The notes: generated by a model not told the origin, from the letters alone. 51,029 nt of DNA from Candidatus Corynebacterium intestinavium (GCA_019120635.1 DWUR01000022.1:1-51029), one strand, 5' to 3'. Counted from the first letter of the stretch, positions 18,379 to 28,347 are shown. Made by a program: numbers and translations.

Positions 18379-19459
18379 TCTCCCGATCCGTGAAGAATTC
18401 CAGGGCAAGTCCGCCTACGGCGCGCCCCAGCTGACCGTCAAGAACCAGCTGAACACGAACGAAAACCCCTACCCGCCGAGCGAGGCCATCGTCGAGGACC
18501 TCGTCGCCGAGGTCCGCGCGCTCGGTGCCGGGCTGAACCGTTACCCGGAGCGCGACGCCGTCGAGCTGCGCGCGGACCTGGCCGAATACATCACCGCTCA
18601 GACGGGCGTGGCGGTCACCAAGGACAACCTGTGGGCGGCCAACGGCTCCAACGAGATCCTGCAGCAGCTCCTGCAGGTCTTCGGTGGGCCGGGACGCAGC
18701 GTGCTGGGGTTCGTGCCCAGCTACTCCATGCACCCGATCCTCGCGGCGGGCACCCAGACCGAGTTCATCGCCATCGACCGCGACCCGGCCCAGGGCTTCG
18801 CGATCGACGTGGAGAAGGCGGTGGCGGCCATCGAAGAGCACCAGCCGAATATCGTCTTCGTCACGACCCCGAATAACCCGACCGGCGGCATCACCCCGCT
18901 GGGGGACATCCGCCGCATCCTCGACGCCGCCCCGGGGATCGTCATCATCGACGAGGCGTACGCCGAGTTCTCCGACGAGCCGAGCGCCTGCACCCTGCTG
19001 GCGGACTACCCGGCCAAGCTCGTGGTCTCCCGCACGATGAGCAAGGCCTTCGACTTCGCCGGTGGTCGCCTGGGCTACTTCGTGGCCGATCCGGCTTTCA
19101 TTGAGGCAGTCATGCTGGTGCGACTGCCGTACCACCTCTCGACGCTGAGCCAGGCCGCCGCCCGGGTGGCGCTGCGCCACCGGGAGGACACGCTGGCCAC
19201 CGTCGCCACCCTCAGCGAGCAGCGGGATCGCGTTGCCGCCGAGCTGAAGGAACTCGGCTACGAGGTCGTCGACTCGCACTCCAACTTCATCTTCTTCGGC
19301 GGACTGCAGGACAGTCACCGCACGTGGGAGGCATTCTTGGACCAGGACGTCCTCATCCGCGACGTCGGCATCCCCGGCTGGCTGCGCGTGACGATCGGCC
19401 TGCCGGAAGAAAACGAAGCCTTCCTGGCCGCAGCGGCAGCAGTGAAAGGAAAGAACTAA
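18371..19459 (+). CDS. hisC: histidinol-phosphate aminotransferase
   Basis: PLP enzyme of fold type I converting imidazole acetol phosphate and glutamate to histidinol phosphate. 362 residues. Seen: [10 protein letters not shown] at the N-terminus, [18 protein letters not shown] and [17 protein letters not shown] with the Schiff-base lysine at K225. The GTG start overlaps hisD, which implies translational coupling; hisB begins 3 bases after the stop. Some actinobacterial HisC enzymes also act on aromatic amino acids, which sequence alone does not settle. Confidence 0.96.
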   Translation: MVNLPIREEFQGKSAYGAPQLTVKNQLNTNENPYPPSEAIVEDLVAEVRALGAGLNRYPERDAVELRADLAEYITAQTGVAVTKDNLWAANGSNEILQQLLQVFGGPGRSVLGFVPSYSMHPILAAGTQTEFIAIDRDPAQGFAIDVEKAVAAIEEHQPNIVFVTTPNNPTGGITPLGDIRRILDAAPGIVIIDEAYAEFSDEPSACTLLADYPAKLVVSRTMSKAFDFAGGRLGYFVADPAFIEAVMLVRLPYHLSTLSQAAARVALRHREDTLATVATLSEQRDRVAAELKELGYEVVDSHSNFIFFGGLQDSHRTWEAFLDQDVLIRDVGIPGWLRVTIGLPEENEAFLAAAAAVKGKN

Positions 19460-19461
19460 CT

Positions 19462-20076
19462 ATGAGCAACACCTTCGAGGACCGGATCGGACGCGCCCAG
19501 CGTAAAACCAGCGAGTCCGATATCTCGGTGAGCATCAATCTGGACGGCAGCGGGAAGACCGACATCTCCACCGGGCTGCCCTTCTTCGACCACATGCTCA
19601 CCGCGCTGGGTGCGCACGGCTCCTTTGACCTTGAGGTCAAGGCGGTCGGCGACGTCGCGATTGACGCCCACCACACCGTCGAGGACACCGGCATCGTCCT
19701 GGGACAGGCCCTCGGCGAGGCGCTCGGGAACAAGGCCGGCATTCGCCGCTTCGGTGACGCGTTCATCCCGATGGACGAGTGCCTCGCCCACGCGGCCGTC
19801 GACGTCTCGGGCCGGCCGTACTACGTCGGCACCGGTGAGCCGGATGCCATGGTGCACACGGTCATCGGCGGCCACTACGCGACCGTGATCAACCAGCACT
19901 TCTTCGAAACCCTGGCCCTCAACGCCCGGATCGCCCTGCACGTGCGCTGCCTGTACGGCCGCGACCCGCACCACATCACCGAAGCCGAGTACAAGGCCGT
20001 GGCCCGAGCGCTACGCGCCGCCGTGGAGCGCGACGAGCGCGTGACGGGCATCCCGTCCACCAAGGGCGCCTTGTAG
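19462..20076 (+). CDS. hisB: imidazoleglycerol-phosphate dehydratase
   Basis: Removes water from IGP to give imidazole acetol phosphate, using two Mn2+. 204 residues, so it is the single-function form without the histidinol phosphatase domain of enteric HisB. Typical blocks: [37 protein letters not shown] and [16 protein letters not shown], which carry the His-rich metal sites. ATG 19462 follows a GAAAGGAAAG ribosome site; an open frame extends upstream through hisC but is not the start. Because the phosphatase domain is missing, another gene must supply it. Confidence 0.96.
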   Translation: MSNTFEDRIGRAQRKTSESDISVSINLDGSGKTDISTGLPFFDHMLTALGAHGSFDLEVKAVGDVAIDAHHTVEDTGIVLGQALGEALGNKAGIRRFGDAFIPMDECLAHAAVDVSGRPYYVGTGEPDAMVHTVIGGHYATVINQHFFETLALNARIALHVRCLYGRDPHHITEAEYKAVARALRAAVERDERVTGIPSTKGAL

Positions 20077-20188
20077 GATCGAGGCCGCACGCGCCCCAGC
20101 CGTGTGGCCTGGGCGGGTGAGATGCCCGTCGCCGAAATAGACCAGCAGATTTTCAACCCCGTGCGCACCACGTACGGAGGAAGGAAGG

Positions 20189-21517
20189 ATGACCTTGCCT
20201 ATTCGCCCGAAGGCACTCCCGGCGGCAGAGCTCGCCAAGATCGAATCCGTGTGGCAGGCCCCGGGGCTCAAAGCCACGTTGATTTCAGTGTTCTGTGCCT
20301 TCGGCGGGTGGGCGATCCTCCTGTCGGTAATCCCGCTGGCCATCATCGAGGCCGGGGGATCCGAGACGATGGCCGGTGCCAGTACCGGCATCTTCATGGG
20401 GGCCACCGTGGCCACCCAGTACTTCACCCCACGCATCCTGCGGAAAGTGGGCTATTTCCCCGTCATGGCCGCGGCCGGCTTATTGCTCGGCCTTCCCGCG
20501 CTGCTGCACATCGGCTCGATGTCCAATGAAGCAGTGATCGCCGTGGCCGTCATCCGCGGCATCGGCTTCGGTGCCGTCACGGTGGCGGAGGCCGCGCTGA
20601 TCGCGGATCTCGTGCCGCTGCACCTGCTTGGCCGCTCCAACGGCATCTTTGGAGTCTTCGTGGGCAGCAGCCAGCTCATCGGCTTCCCGCTGGGCATGTG
20701 GGTTTATGACAACTACGGCTCCGCGGTCTACGTGCTTGCTGCCGTCTACGCCGTGATCGGTGCCGCCGCCGCGCTGGGGCTGCCGGTGGAGTCCAAGGAA
20801 GTCACCGAGGCGACCCACGAAACCACCGAGGTTGAAAAGCCCGCCGCTCCACGGGTCGCCACCTGGAAGCTGGCGACCGTCCCCGGGCTGCTCATCGGTG
20901 TCGCCGCCGTGGGCTTTGCGGCGTTCAGTAACTTCCTGGCACCCGCCGCCGCCAAGATCGACCCCGCTATCGCCGCCACGGTCGCTGGTCTCACCCTGGC
21001 GGTATTGGGAGCGGCACAGACGCTCGCGCGCGCGTTCTCCGGCTGGTGGTCCGACCGCTTGGGACAGCCGGGCAGCCTGGCCGTGGCCTCTCTCATCTTC
21101 GCCCTCGCCGGCGTGCTGGGCGCGGCTGTGACCATCAACATGGAGCCCACCGGCCGCCTGCTGGTGGCTTGCGCCCTGCTGACCGCCGCAATCTTCGGTA
21201 CTGGTTTCGGCCTGGCACAGTCCGAGGCCCTGCTGCTGCTCTTCTACCGCCTGCCGCGCGACCGCTCTGCCGAGGCCTCCGCTCTGTGGAACATGTCATT
21301 CGACTCCGGCACCGGAGTCGGCTCAATCCTGCTGGGCATCGTGGCCTCTAGCTTCGCCTTCCAGGGCGCCTTCATCGGCGCCGGTATCGTCATCCTCGTC
21401 GGCCTGGGCCTGGTCATCCTGGACCGCTTTATGGGCCAGCACCGCGTCGTGGACACCGGAAACGTCCGTACCCGTCTGCGCCGCGTGACCAACCGGGTGC
21501 GCGTTCGTCGCCGCTAG
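20189..21517 (+). CDS. MFS transporter within the his cluster
   Basis: 442 residues, about 12 transmembrane helices in two halves separated by an acidic cytoplasmic loop near residues 196-220 ([17 protein letters not shown]). The second half ends in a strongly basic tail ([16 protein letters not shown]). It has a good GGAGGAAGG ribosome site before the ATG. The substrate is unknown. It lies between hisB and hisH, as an MFS gene also does in the C. glutamicum his cluster, suggesting a linked role such as histidine or intermediate export; that is inference only. A 112-base gap separates it from hisB. Confidence 0.85.
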   Translation: MTLPIRPKALPAAELAKIESVWQAPGLKATLISVFCAFGGWAILLSVIPLAIIEAGGSETMAGASTGIFMGATVATQYFTPRILRKVGYFPVMAAAGLLLGLPALLHIGSMSNEAVIAVAVIRGIGFGAVTVAEAALIADLVPLHLLGRSNGIFGVFVGSSQLIGFPLGMWVYDNYGSAVYVLAAVYAVIGAAAALGLPVESKEVTEATHETTEVEKPAAPRVATWKLATVPGLLIGVAAVGFAAFSNFLAPAAAKIDPAIAATVAGLTLAVLGAAQTLARAFSGWWSDRLGQPGSLAVASLIFALAGVLGAAVTINMEPTGRLLVACALLTAAIFGTGFGLAQSEALLLLFYRLPRDRSAEASALWNMSFDSGTGVGSILLGIVASSFAFQGAFIGAGIVILVGLGLVILDRFMGQHRVVDTGNVRTRLRRVTNRVRVRRR

Positions 21518-21526
21518 GCGCCCGGG

Positions 21527-21532
21527 TACAAT
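21527..21532 (+). promoter_or_regulatory. -10 box of hisH (leaderless, internal to his cluster)
   Basis: TACAAT, 8 bases before ATG 21541 and just after the MFS stop. It predicts an internal promoter driving hisH and genes downstream. Confidence 0.6.
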
Positions 21533-21540
21533 ACGGGGCT

Positions 21541-22275
21541 ATGGAAACACAGTCCACAGAAGCGAATTCCAGCACAGCCACCCCTGCTGAAAAGGGCGCC
21601 CCGACGGCCACCGGAGGGCGGCGGCCCAGCGTCGCATTGTTGGACTACGGCAGCGGCAATATCCGCTCCGCACAGCGCGCCATCGAGCGGGCCGGTGCGT
21701 TGGTCACCGTCACCAACGACCCGAAGACCGTGCTGAACGCCGACGGCCTCCTCGTGCCCGGCGTGGGGGCGTTCGCCAGCTGCATGAACGGCCTGCGCAA
21801 GGTCCAGGGGGCCCGACTCATCGGGGAGCGGCTCGCCGGTGGCCGCCCGGTGCTCGGCATCTGCGTGGGCATGCAGATCCTCTTCGAGCACGGCGTCGAG
21901 TTCGCCGACGGCGTCCACGGCAGCTCGGAGATCGAGGGCGCGGGGCAGTGGCCCGGCACCGTCCGCCGCCTCGACGCGAAGATCCTGCCGCACATGGGCT
22001 GGAACACCGTGGACGTCGACTCCGCGGGTAGCCAGATGTTCGACGGACTCCCGGCCGACGAGCGCTTCTACTTCGTCCACTCCTATGGGGTCCAGGAGTG
22101 GGAGCTGCACACCGACGGCCGGACCCGCGCGCCCCTGGTCCACTGGGCCCAGCACGAGGACTGCCGCTTCGTCGCAGCCGTGGAAAACGGCCCGCTGTGG
22201 GCCACCCAGTTCCACCCGGAGAAGTCCGGTGACGCGGGTGCGCACCTGCTGCGCAACTGGGTCAAGACCCTCTAG
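21541..22275 (+). CDS. hisH: imidazole glycerol phosphate synthase, glutaminase subunit
   Basis: Class I glutamine amidotransferase supplying ammonia to HisF. 244 residues. The catalytic triad is C108 (in GICVGMQ), H225 and E227 (in FHPEKS). Also [12 protein letters not shown] at the N-terminus of the core and PHMGWNTV. A Ser/Thr/Ala-rich extension of about 28 residues precedes the core, longer than usual; the ATG is nevertheless supported by the -10 box 8 bases upstream. Its partner hisF lies two genes downstream. Confidence 0.96.
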   Translation: METQSTEANSSTATPAEKGAPTATGGRRPSVALLDYGSGNIRSAQRAIERAGALVTVTNDPKTVLNADGLLVPGVGAFASCMNGLRKVQGARLIGERLAGGRPVLGICVGMQILFEHGVEFADGVHGSSEIEGAGQWPGTVRRLDAKILPHMGWNTVDVDSAGSQMFDGLPADERFYFVHSYGVQEWELHTDGRTRAPLVHWAQHEDCRFVAAVENGPLWATQFHPEKSGDAGAHLLRNWVKTL

Positions 22276-22311
22276 TTGCACGGTCCCGGCACTGCGCTGG
22301 CAGGCCGGGGC

Positions 22312-22317
22312 TACACT
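22312..22317 (+). promoter_or_regulatory. possible -10 box upstream of hisA/priA
   Basis: TACACT lies 46 bases before ATG 22364, after a CCCGGC/GCCGGG stem-loop at 22285-22309. If used, the leader would be about 40 bases with a GAGAAAG ribosome site. Weak evidence. Confidence 0.3.
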
Positions 22318-22363
22318 GATCCTTTAATAGCTAAATCCACCCCGTGGCGAGAAAGTGAAAAAC

Positions 22364-23125
22364 ATGTCCCACAACAACACCACCGCTTTGACTCTCCTTC
22401 CCGCCGTCGACGTCTCCGAGGGCCAGGCCGTCCGCCTTGTCCAGGGCGAGGCCGGCACGGAGACCAGCTACGGCGCGCCGATCGAGGCCGCCATGGCCTG
22501 GCAGAACGCCGGGGCCGAGTGGATTCACCTCGTCGACCTCGACGCCGCCTTCGGTCGCGGGAGCAACTTCGAGATCATCCGCGAGGTCACCCAGGCAATG
22601 GACCTGAAGGTCGAGCTCTCCGGCGGCATCCGCGACGACGCCTCCCTCGAGAGCGCCCTGTCCACCGGCTGCGAGCGCGTGAACATCGGAACCGCCGCGC
22701 TGGAGAACCCGGAGTGGTGCAAGAAGATCATCCAGGAACACGGGGATAAGGTCGCCATCGGCCTGGACACCCGTGAGGTCGACGGCGAGTGGCGCCTACG
22801 CGGCCGTGGCTGGACCAGCGACGGCGGCAACCTGTGGGAGGTCCTCGAGCGCCTCGACGCCGAGGGAGTCTCTCGCCTCGTCGTTACCGACGTCTCCCGC
22901 GACGGCATGCTGAACGGCCCGAACGTCGAGCTGCTGCGCGAGGTATCGGCAGCGACGTCCGCGCCGGTCGTCGCGTCGGGCGGCATCTCCAGCCTGGATG
23001 ACATCCGAGCACTCGCCGCCGTCGTCGACGAGGGCGTGGACTCCGCGATCGTCGGTAAGGCCCTGTACGCAGGCAAATTCACGCTCGAGGAGGCGCTGCG
23101 GGTCGCCCGCGGTCAGGAGGACTAA
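22364..23125 (+). CDS. priA: ProFAR isomerase with PriA signature (probable dual HisA/TrpF)
   Basis: (Beta/alpha)8-barrel isomerase of 253 residues. In histidine synthesis it converts ProFAR to PRFAR; PriA also isomerises phosphoribosyl anthranilate for tryptophan. The acid/base pair is D16 and D180. R24 (in AVRLVQG), R148 and W150 (in RLRGRGW) coincide, with a constant offset of five, with R19, R143 and W145, the residues reported to give M. tuberculosis PriA its dual activity. No trpF is present in the neighbouring trp genes. ATG 22364 is preferred over GTG 22355, which lies inside the GAGAAAG ribosome site. The stop shares a base with the impA start. Confidence 0.93.
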   Translation: MSHNNTTALTLLPAVDVSEGQAVRLVQGEAGTETSYGAPIEAAMAWQNAGAEWIHLVDLDAAFGRGSNFEIIREVTQAMDLKVELSGGIRDDASLESALSTGCERVNIGTAALENPEWCKKIIQEHGDKVAIGLDTREVDGEWRLRGRGWTSDGGNLWEVLERLDAEGVSRLVVTDVSRDGMLNGPNVELLREVSAATSAPVVASGGISSLDDIRALAAVVDEGVDSAIVGKALYAGKFTLEEALRVARGQED

Positions 23126-24075
23126 TGACAGAATCTCTCGACACCCGCGCGCTGCTGGCCATCGCCGAAGCCGCGGTCGACGAAGCGGAGGCCACCTTCA
23201 CGGCCGCCGTCGGTGCGGATCCCGAGGTCATCAAGAGCCCCGGCGATTTCGCGACCGAGGCCGACCTCAAGGTGGAGCGGCAGCTGCGCAACCTGCTGAG
23301 CCAGTACACCGGCTTCCCGGTTCACGGTGAGGAGTATGGCACCGTCATGCCGGGCGAACTGCCGGGCGAAGCGCCGGAATACAACCCCGGTGACAAGAGC
23401 GCGGACGCCCTCGACGGCCCGCGTCGGCGTCGTCGGGAACTCATCGACGAGGAACCGGAGACCTTCTGGGTCGTCGATCCGATCGACGGCACCGCGAACT
23501 ACGCGGTGGGCAACCCGTTCTGCTGCATCCTCGTCTCCCTGATCCACCAGGGTGAGACCCTGCTGTCGGTGACCGAGATGCCGTTGCTGGGTCGCCGCAT
23601 CACCGCGCATAAGGATCACGGGCTGTTCGTGGACGGCAACCCCGCCCGGCCGATGCCGCCCTCGGATGCGGGCGTGACACAGATCAGCTTCGGCTCGATC
23701 CTGTCCCAACGTCGCGGCAACCTGCCGATTTCCTACCGCCAGGACATGCTCAACGAGATCGGCAAGTCCTATCCGCGCATGCGCGTCACCGGCTCGGTGG
23801 GCATTGACCTGGCGTTTACCGCCGCTGGTGTCTTTGGCGGCACAGTGACCTTCAGCCCGAACCTGTGGGATAACGCTGCAGGCATCTTGGCCGTGGAGGC
23901 TAATGGTGGCGTGGCAACCGACTTCGCGGGGAACCCGTGGCGGCCGGGCGTCTCCGGTCTGGTGGCCGGGGAACCGGACGTGCACGCCACCCTGCTGGAA
24001 CACATTCAAAACGTGCCGATCGGCACCGCTGCGCGCACCGCGCAGGAGATCATGGACCGAGGTGGAATTCAATGA
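23125..24075 (+). CDS. impA: inositol monophosphatase-family phosphatase
   Basis: Mg2+-dependent phosphatase of 316 residues. Family motifs: [17 protein letters not shown], the metal site [12 protein letters not shown] (about residues 119-130) and [16 protein letters not shown]. An Arg-rich insert (GPRRRRREL) sits between the second and third. It may act on myo-inositol-1-phosphate or, given its place among his genes with a single-function HisB, on histidinol phosphate. In C. glutamicum the main histidinol phosphatase is reported to be another family member (HisN), so the substrate stays open. Translationally coupled on both sides (TAATG, ATGA). Confidence 0.92.
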   Translation: MTESLDTRALLAIAEAAVDEAEATFTAAVGADPEVIKSPGDFATEADLKVERQLRNLLSQYTGFPVHGEEYGTVMPGELPGEAPEYNPGDKSADALDGPRRRRRELIDEEPETFWVVDPIDGTANYAVGNPFCCILVSLIHQGETLLSVTEMPLLGRRITAHKDHGLFVDGNPARPMPPSDAGVTQISFGSILSQRRGNLPISYRQDMLNEIGKSYPRMRVTGSVGIDLAFTAAGVFGGTVTFSPNLWDNAAGILAVEANGGVATDFAGNPWRPGVSGLVAGEPDVHATLLEHIQNVPIGTAARTAQEIMDRGGIQ

Positions 24076-24833
24076 GCGTCAGTGTGCGCGTCATTCCGTG
24101 CCTGGACGTGGCGAACGGCCGCGTCGTCAAGGGCGTGAACTTTAAGAACCTGCGCGACGCCGGCGACCCGGTGGAGCTCGCGAAGCGCTACGACGAAGAG
24201 GGCGCCGACGAGCTGACCTTCCTGGACGTCTCCGCGTCCAAGGAGGGCCGCGGCACGATGCTGGACGTCGTCCGCCGCACCGCGGACCAGATCTTCATCC
24301 CGCTCACCGTCGGCGGCGGGGTTCGTTCCGTCGAGGACGCCGACGCCCTGCTGCGCGCGGGCGCCGATAAGGTCTCCGTGAATTCCTCGGCGGTGGCGAA
24401 CCCGGAGCTGCTCCGCGAGCTGTCCACCCGCTTCGGCGCCCAGTGCGTCGTGCTTTCCGTGGACGCCCGCCGCTGCGATGACCAGCCTTCCGGCTACGAG
24501 GTCACCACGCACGGCGGCACCAAGTCCGCCGGCCTGGACGCCGTGGCCTGGGCCAAGAAGGGCGAGGAGCTGGGAGTGGGGGAGATCTTACTCAACTCCA
24601 TGGACGCCGATGGCACCAAGGACGGCTTCGACACCGAGATGCTCGCTGCGGTGCGCGAGGTCGTGTCCATCCCGGTCATCGCCTCCGGTGGTGCGGGTGC
24701 AGCCAGCCACTTCCCGCCGGCCGTTGCGGCAGGTGCGAACGCGGTCCTGGCGGCCAGCATCTTCCACTTCGGCGAGGTCAGCATCCGCGAGGTCAAGGAC
24801 GCGCTCGCGGAGGACTATGAGGTGCGCCGTTGA
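24072..24833 (+). CDS. hisF: imidazole glycerol phosphate synthase, cyclase subunit
   Basis: Joins ammonia from HisH with PRFAR to give IGP and AICAR. 253 residues. The catalytic aspartates are in [17 protein letters not shown] (D12) and [22 protein letters not shown] and IASGGAGA are the phosphate-binding loops. The true start is the ATG overlapping the impA stop; the frame stays open upstream but that part reads through impA. Its stop overlaps the hisI start. Confidence 0.96.
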   Translation: MSVSVRVIPCLDVANGRVVKGVNFKNLRDAGDPVELAKRYDEEGADELTFLDVSASKEGRGTMLDVVRRTADQIFIPLTVGGGVRSVEDADALLRAGADKVSVNSSAVANPELLRELSTRFGAQCVVLSVDARRCDDQPSGYEVTTHGGTKSAGLDAVAWAKKGEELGVGEILLNSMDADGTKDGFDTEMLAAVREVVSIPVIASGGAGAASHFPPAVAAGANAVLAASIFHFGEVSIREVKDALAEDYEVRR

Positions 24834-25174
24834 GTTCTGCAGCCCTCGACCCCGCCATCGCCGGGCGCCTGAAGCGCAACGCTGACGGGCTCGTCGCCGC
24901 CGTCGTGCAGGACGCGACCACCGGGGACGTCCTGATGCAGGCCTGGATGAACGACGAGGCCCTCGCGCTGACCCTGGCCACCCGCAAGGGCACCTACTGG
25001 TCCCGGTCTCGGCAGCAGCTGTGGGTCAAGGGGGAGACCAGTGGGCACACGCAGGCGGTCGTGGAGGCGCGGCTCGACTGCGATGGCGACACGGTGCTGC
25101 TGAAGGTTAATCAGACCGGTGCGGCGTGCCACACCGGAACCTCCACCTGCTTCGATTCGGATAGGTTGCTCTAA
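24830..25174 (+). CDS. hisI: phosphoribosyl-AMP cyclohydrolase
   Basis: Zinc enzyme opening the adenine ring of PR-AMP to give ProFAR. 114 residues, the single-domain form without HisE. Motifs: [28 protein letters not shown] and [15 protein letters not shown] followed by CHTG, with the zinc cysteines. A TTG start overlaps the hisF stop as TTGA. hisE and hisG are not in the window. Only 3 bases separate its stop from trpE, joining the his and trp blocks. Confidence 0.95.
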   Translation: MSSAALDPAIAGRLKRNADGLVAAVVQDATTGDVLMQAWMNDEALALTLATRKGTYWSRSRQQLWVKGETSGHTQAVVEARLDCDGDTVLLKVNQTGAACHTGTSTCFDSDRLL

Positions 25175-25177
25175 AAC

Positions 25178-26713
25178 ATGGCTACAGCGCAGGGCAGTTT
25201 CCAGGAGATGACGACCCGCGAGGAGTTCCGTTCCTTGGCGGCGGAACACCGCGTGGTTCCGGTGGTGTACAAGGTGCTGGCCGATGGGCTGTCCACCCTG
25301 AACACCTATCGCGTGCTGGCCGAGGACCGGCCGGGCACGTTCCTCTTCGAGTCCGCCCCGAGTGGGAAGTCCTGGAGCCGCTGGTCGATCATCGGCACCG
25401 GGGCGCGCGCCGCACTTGTCGCGAAGGGGAAGGACGCCCGCTGGATCGGCCAGGCCCCGGAGGATCTGCCGGCTGCCGAGGATCCGCTCGCGGCGATCAG
25501 CGCCACCCTCAAGGCCCTGCACACTGCCCCCATGCCAGGCCTGCCGCCGCTGACCAGCGGCCTGGTCGGCTACCTGGGCTACGACATGGTGCGTTACATC
25601 GAGCAGCTACCGGATACCTGCGAGGACGACCTGGACGTCCCCGACCTGGTGCAGATGCTCGTCGACACTCTGGCGGTCGTGGACCACCACGAGGGCAGCA
25701 TCTGGCTCATCGCCAACGCGGTGAACTGGAATAACTCGCCGGAGCGCGTGGATGCCGCCTACGACGACGCCGTGGCCCGCATCGAGGACATGCTCGGCAA
25801 GCTCTCCGGCGCGACCGCAGGCGGCGTCCACACCTACGACAGCGCCGTCGAGCCGCAGGTCCGCCGCCAGCAGACTTCCGAGGTGTACCGCGAGCGCGTG
25901 CTGCAGTGCCAGGAGCACATCCGGGCGGGGGATGCGTTCCAGATCGTGCTGAGCCAGCGTTTCGAGATCGACACCGATGTTCCTGCCTTGGACATCTATC
26001 GAATGTTGCGGCGCACCAACCCGAGCCCGTACATGTTTCTGATGAACATCCCGAACGAGGACTTTACACAGACCGCGTTTCGGATCGTCGGTTCCTCGCC
26101 GGAATCTCTCGTCCGCCTGCAAGGCGGGCACATCAGCACCCACCCGATCGCTGGTTCTCGTCCCCGCGGGGCCACCCCGGAGGAGGACCTGGCCAACGAG
26201 CGCGAGCTGCTGGCCGATGAGAAGGAGAACTCCGAGCACTTGATGCTCGTGGACCTGGGGCGCAACGACGTGGGCAAGATCTCGAAGCCCGGCTCGGTGG
26301 CGGTGCATGACTTCCGGCATATCGAGCGCTACAGCGCCATCATGCACCTGGTCTCCGGTGTGACGGGCGAGCTCGCGGAGAGCAAGACCGCCGTGGACGC
26401 TGCCGCAGCGACCTTCCCGGCTGGCACGCTGTCTGGCTCCCCGAAGCCATCCGCGATGAGTATCATCGACCGGCTCGAGGACACCCGCCGCGGTATCTAC
26501 GGCGGCACGGTCGGCTACTTCGATTTTTCGGGTAACACCGACCAAGCGATCGCGATCCGATCGGGGCTCTACAAGGACGGCACGGTGTACGTGCAGGCCG
26601 GTGCGGGTATCGTTGCGGATTCCGACCCGGCGGCGGAAGACCGCGAGTGCCAGCACAAGGCCGCAGCCGTGCTGCGCGCCGTGGCAGCAGCGGAGACGCT
26701 GCGCACGCTCTAG
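25178..26713 (+). CDS. trpE: anthranilate synthase component I
   Basis: First enzyme of tryptophan synthesis: chorismate plus ammonia to anthranilate. 511 residues. The catalytic core includes PIAGSRPRGATPEED, HLMLVDLGRNDVGKIS, HLVSGVTGEL, GTLSGSPKPSAMSIID and RGIYGGTVGYFDF. FLFESAPSGKSWSRWS (about 55-70) corresponds to the LLES-type site where tryptophan binds for feedback inhibition, so the enzyme is probably allosteric. Its glutaminase partner trpG is not in the window. Starts at an ATG just after hisI. Confidence 0.95.
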   Translation: MATAQGSFQEMTTREEFRSLAAEHRVVPVVYKVLADGLSTLNTYRVLAEDRPGTFLFESAPSGKSWSRWSIIGTGARAALVAKGKDARWIGQAPEDLPAAEDPLAAISATLKALHTAPMPGLPPLTSGLVGYLGYDMVRYIEQLPDTCEDDLDVPDLVQMLVDTLAVVDHHEGSIWLIANAVNWNNSPERVDAAYDDAVARIEDMLGKLSGATAGGVHTYDSAVEPQVRRQQTSEVYRERVLQCQEHIRAGDAFQIVLSQRFEIDTDVPALDIYRMLRRTNPSPYMFLMNIPNEDFTQTAFRIVGSSPESLVRLQGGHISTHPIAGSRPRGATPEEDLANERELLADEKENSEHLMLVDLGRNDVGKISKPGSVAVHDFRHIERYSAIMHLVSGVTGELAESKTAVDAAAATFPAGTLSGSPKPSAMSIIDRLEDTRRGIYGGTVGYFDFSGNTDQAIAIRSGLYKDGTVYVQAGAGIVADSDPAAEDRECQHKAAAVLRAVAAAETLRTL

Positions 26714-26755
26714 GTTGCGACCGTCCAACGACGTTGACGAGAAGGTAAGAAGGGC

Positions 26756-27406
26756 ATGACGAAGACTGAGAAGCGCATTCGTGGGCTGGCCCAACTGCTG
26801 GTGATCCTGGCAGCGGCCGGCGTGTGGGGCTTCGGCCGCATGAACTGGCTGACCACGGAGGTCTTCGACGACAAGTCCGGCGAGTCCACCCACGAGCTCG
26901 TGGGCGCGGTGTGGGACCCGGCGGGCACGCCGCTGGCGCTGGCGATGATGGCCGCGCTGATCGCGACGATGGCGGTCCCACCAGTGGTCCGCCGCATCAT
27001 CGGCGTGCTCATCGCACTGCTGTCTGCTGGCGCGAGCTTCCGAGCCGTGCAGCTCGTTGGGGCGGAGCCTGATCTCTACCGTGCCCAGCAGCTGCTGCGC
27101 TCTGGCGTGGCAACGCAGAATTCCAGCAACCCCGAGCAGATCTCCGCCTGGGCCCAGGTGGTGTCCGCGGAAGTGCACAACCTGCCCGTCCTGCTCACCG
27201 TCATCGTCGCGATTCTCGGCATGTGTGGCGGGGTGATCCTCGCGATGAAGCCTGGGGGCTCGGACACCGGTTATAGCCGCTATGAGACCCCGGAGCGTCG
27301 GCGCGAGGGAGCCAAGCAGGACCTGACGGAGAACCCGGATTCCGGCCGCGTCCTGTGGGACGCCCTCGACGCCGGAGTGGATCCTACGGACGAGGAACGC
27401 ACGTAG
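26756..27406 (+). CDS. Trp biosynthesis-associated membrane protein
   Basis: 216 residues with about four transmembrane segments (near 9-27, 60-78, 82-100 and 138-162) and a hydrophilic C-terminal tail of about 45 residues. Its place between trpE and trpC matches the actinobacterial family named for exactly this position (TIGR02234-type; Rv1610 in M. tuberculosis). The function is not known to me; transport or scaffolding are guesses. An AAGAAGGG ribosome site precedes the ATG, 42 bases after trpE. Confidence 0.88.
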   Translation: MTKTEKRIRGLAQLLVILAAAGVWGFGRMNWLTTEVFDDKSGESTHELVGAVWDPAGTPLALAMMAALIATMAVPPVVRRIIGVLIALLSAGASFRAVQLVGAEPDLYRAQQLLRSGVATQNSSNPEQISAWAQVVSAEVHNLPVLLTVIVAILGMCGGVILAMKPGGSDTGYSRYETPERRREGAKQDLTENPDSGRVLWDALDAGVDPTDEERT

Positions 27407-27501
27407 CCTGCGTTAGCCTTCGGTGGCAGGATTTCGTGCCAGCGTGACGCGTAGATAATGTTGTGACCATCGACACAGCGATCGTGAAAGGGTAGGCCGA
27501 C
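27407..27501 (+). promoter_or_regulatory. trpC upstream region: hairpins, possible promoter, short leader ORF
   Basis: Two alternative small hairpins share bases (CCTGC with GCAGG; TGGCA with TGCCA, within 27407-27440). Downstream are TAGATA/TAATGT at 27452-27461, a possible -10, and an 11-codon GTG-to-TAG frame at 27463-27495 ending 6 bases before the trpC ATG and containing its AAAGGG ribosome site. That frame has no Trp codon, so classic attenuation is unlikely. Confidence 0.3.
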
Positions 27502-28323
27502 ATGGCAACAGTGTTGGATGAGATCATCGCCGGAGTTCTCGAGGACCAGGCTCGCCGCGAAGCGGAGGTGCCACTGGCGGAGATCAAGGCCCGCGCACTG
27601 GACGCCCCGCCCGCGCTCGACGCCCTGGCGGCCCTGTCTGGCCCGGACGTCAGTGTCATCGCCGAGGTCAAGCGCTCCAGCCCCTCGAAGGGGGCCCTGG
27701 CCGCGATCCCGGAGCCTGAGGTGCTGGCCAAGGCCTATGCCAAGAACGGCGCCGCCGTCATCAGCTGTCTGACCGAGGAACGCCGCTTCAACGGCTCTCT
27801 GGCGGACTTCGACGCCGTGCGCGCAAACGTGGATATCCCGCTGCTGCGCAAGGACTTCATCGTCAACCCGTATCAGATCTACGAGGCACGGGCCCACGGC
27901 GCGGACGTCATCCTCCTCATCGTCGCAGCCCTCGAGCAGGAGCGGCTGACTGGACTCCTGGAGTGCACCGAGTCCCTGGGGATGACCGCCCTCGTCGAGG
28001 TCCACACGGAGGACGAGGTCGAGCGCGCGGTCGCCGCCGGTGCCAAGGTCATCGGCGTCAACGCCCGCAACCTCAAGACCCTCGAGGTCGACATGTCCGT
28101 CTTCGGGCGCATCGCCCCGCTGATCCCGGATCACATCGTGAAGATCGCGGAATCCGGTGTGCGCGACAAGCACGACCTGATCGAGTACGCCCGCCACGGC
28201 GCGAACGCTGTCCTCGTGGGCGAGGGGCTCGTGACCGCCAACGACCCGGGCGCGGCCGCCAAGTCCCTCGTGGTGGCAGGCCAGCACCCGGCGTGCCCGA
28301 CCGGCTCCAAGCAAGACGCATAA
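27502..28323 (+). CDS. trpC: indole-3-glycerol phosphate synthase
   Basis: Ring closure of CdRP to indole-glycerol phosphate. 273 residues, a single barrel not fused to TrpF. Motifs: [43 protein letters not shown] and [10 protein letters not shown]. The absence of a fused or adjacent TrpF matters because in C. glutamicum TrpC is fused to TrpF. A ribosome site AAAGGG lies 12 bases upstream of the ATG. Confidence 0.96.
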   Translation: MATVLDEIIAGVLEDQARREAEVPLAEIKARALDAPPALDALAALSGPDVSVIAEVKRSSPSKGALAAIPEPEVLAKAYAKNGAAVISCLTEERRFNGSLADFDAVRANVDIPLLRKDFIVNPYQIYEARAHGADVILLIVAALEQERLTGLLECTESLGMTALVEVHTEDEVERAVAAGAKVIGVNARNLKTLEVDMSVFGRIAPLIPDHIVKIAESGVRDKHDLIEYARHGANAVLVGEGLVTANDPGAAAKSLVVAGQHPACPTGSKQDA

Positions 28324-28334
28324 CCCCAGCCAGG

Positions 28335-28340
28335 TAAGTT
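28335..28340 (+). promoter_or_regulatory. -10 box of trpB (leaderless, internal)
   Basis: TAAGTT, 7 bases before GTG 28348, directly after the trpC stop. It suggests an extra promoter for trpBA and supports the GTG over the TTG at 28339. Confidence 0.5.
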
Positions 28341-28347
28341 GGAACTC

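Noticed and set aside
20077..20188. Terminator or small gene between hisB and the MFS gene
   Set aside because: Only a 5-bp CCCAG/CTGGG stem without a T run, and no frame with a ribosome site; the gap otherwise shows nothing but the GGAGGAAGG site of the MFS gene.
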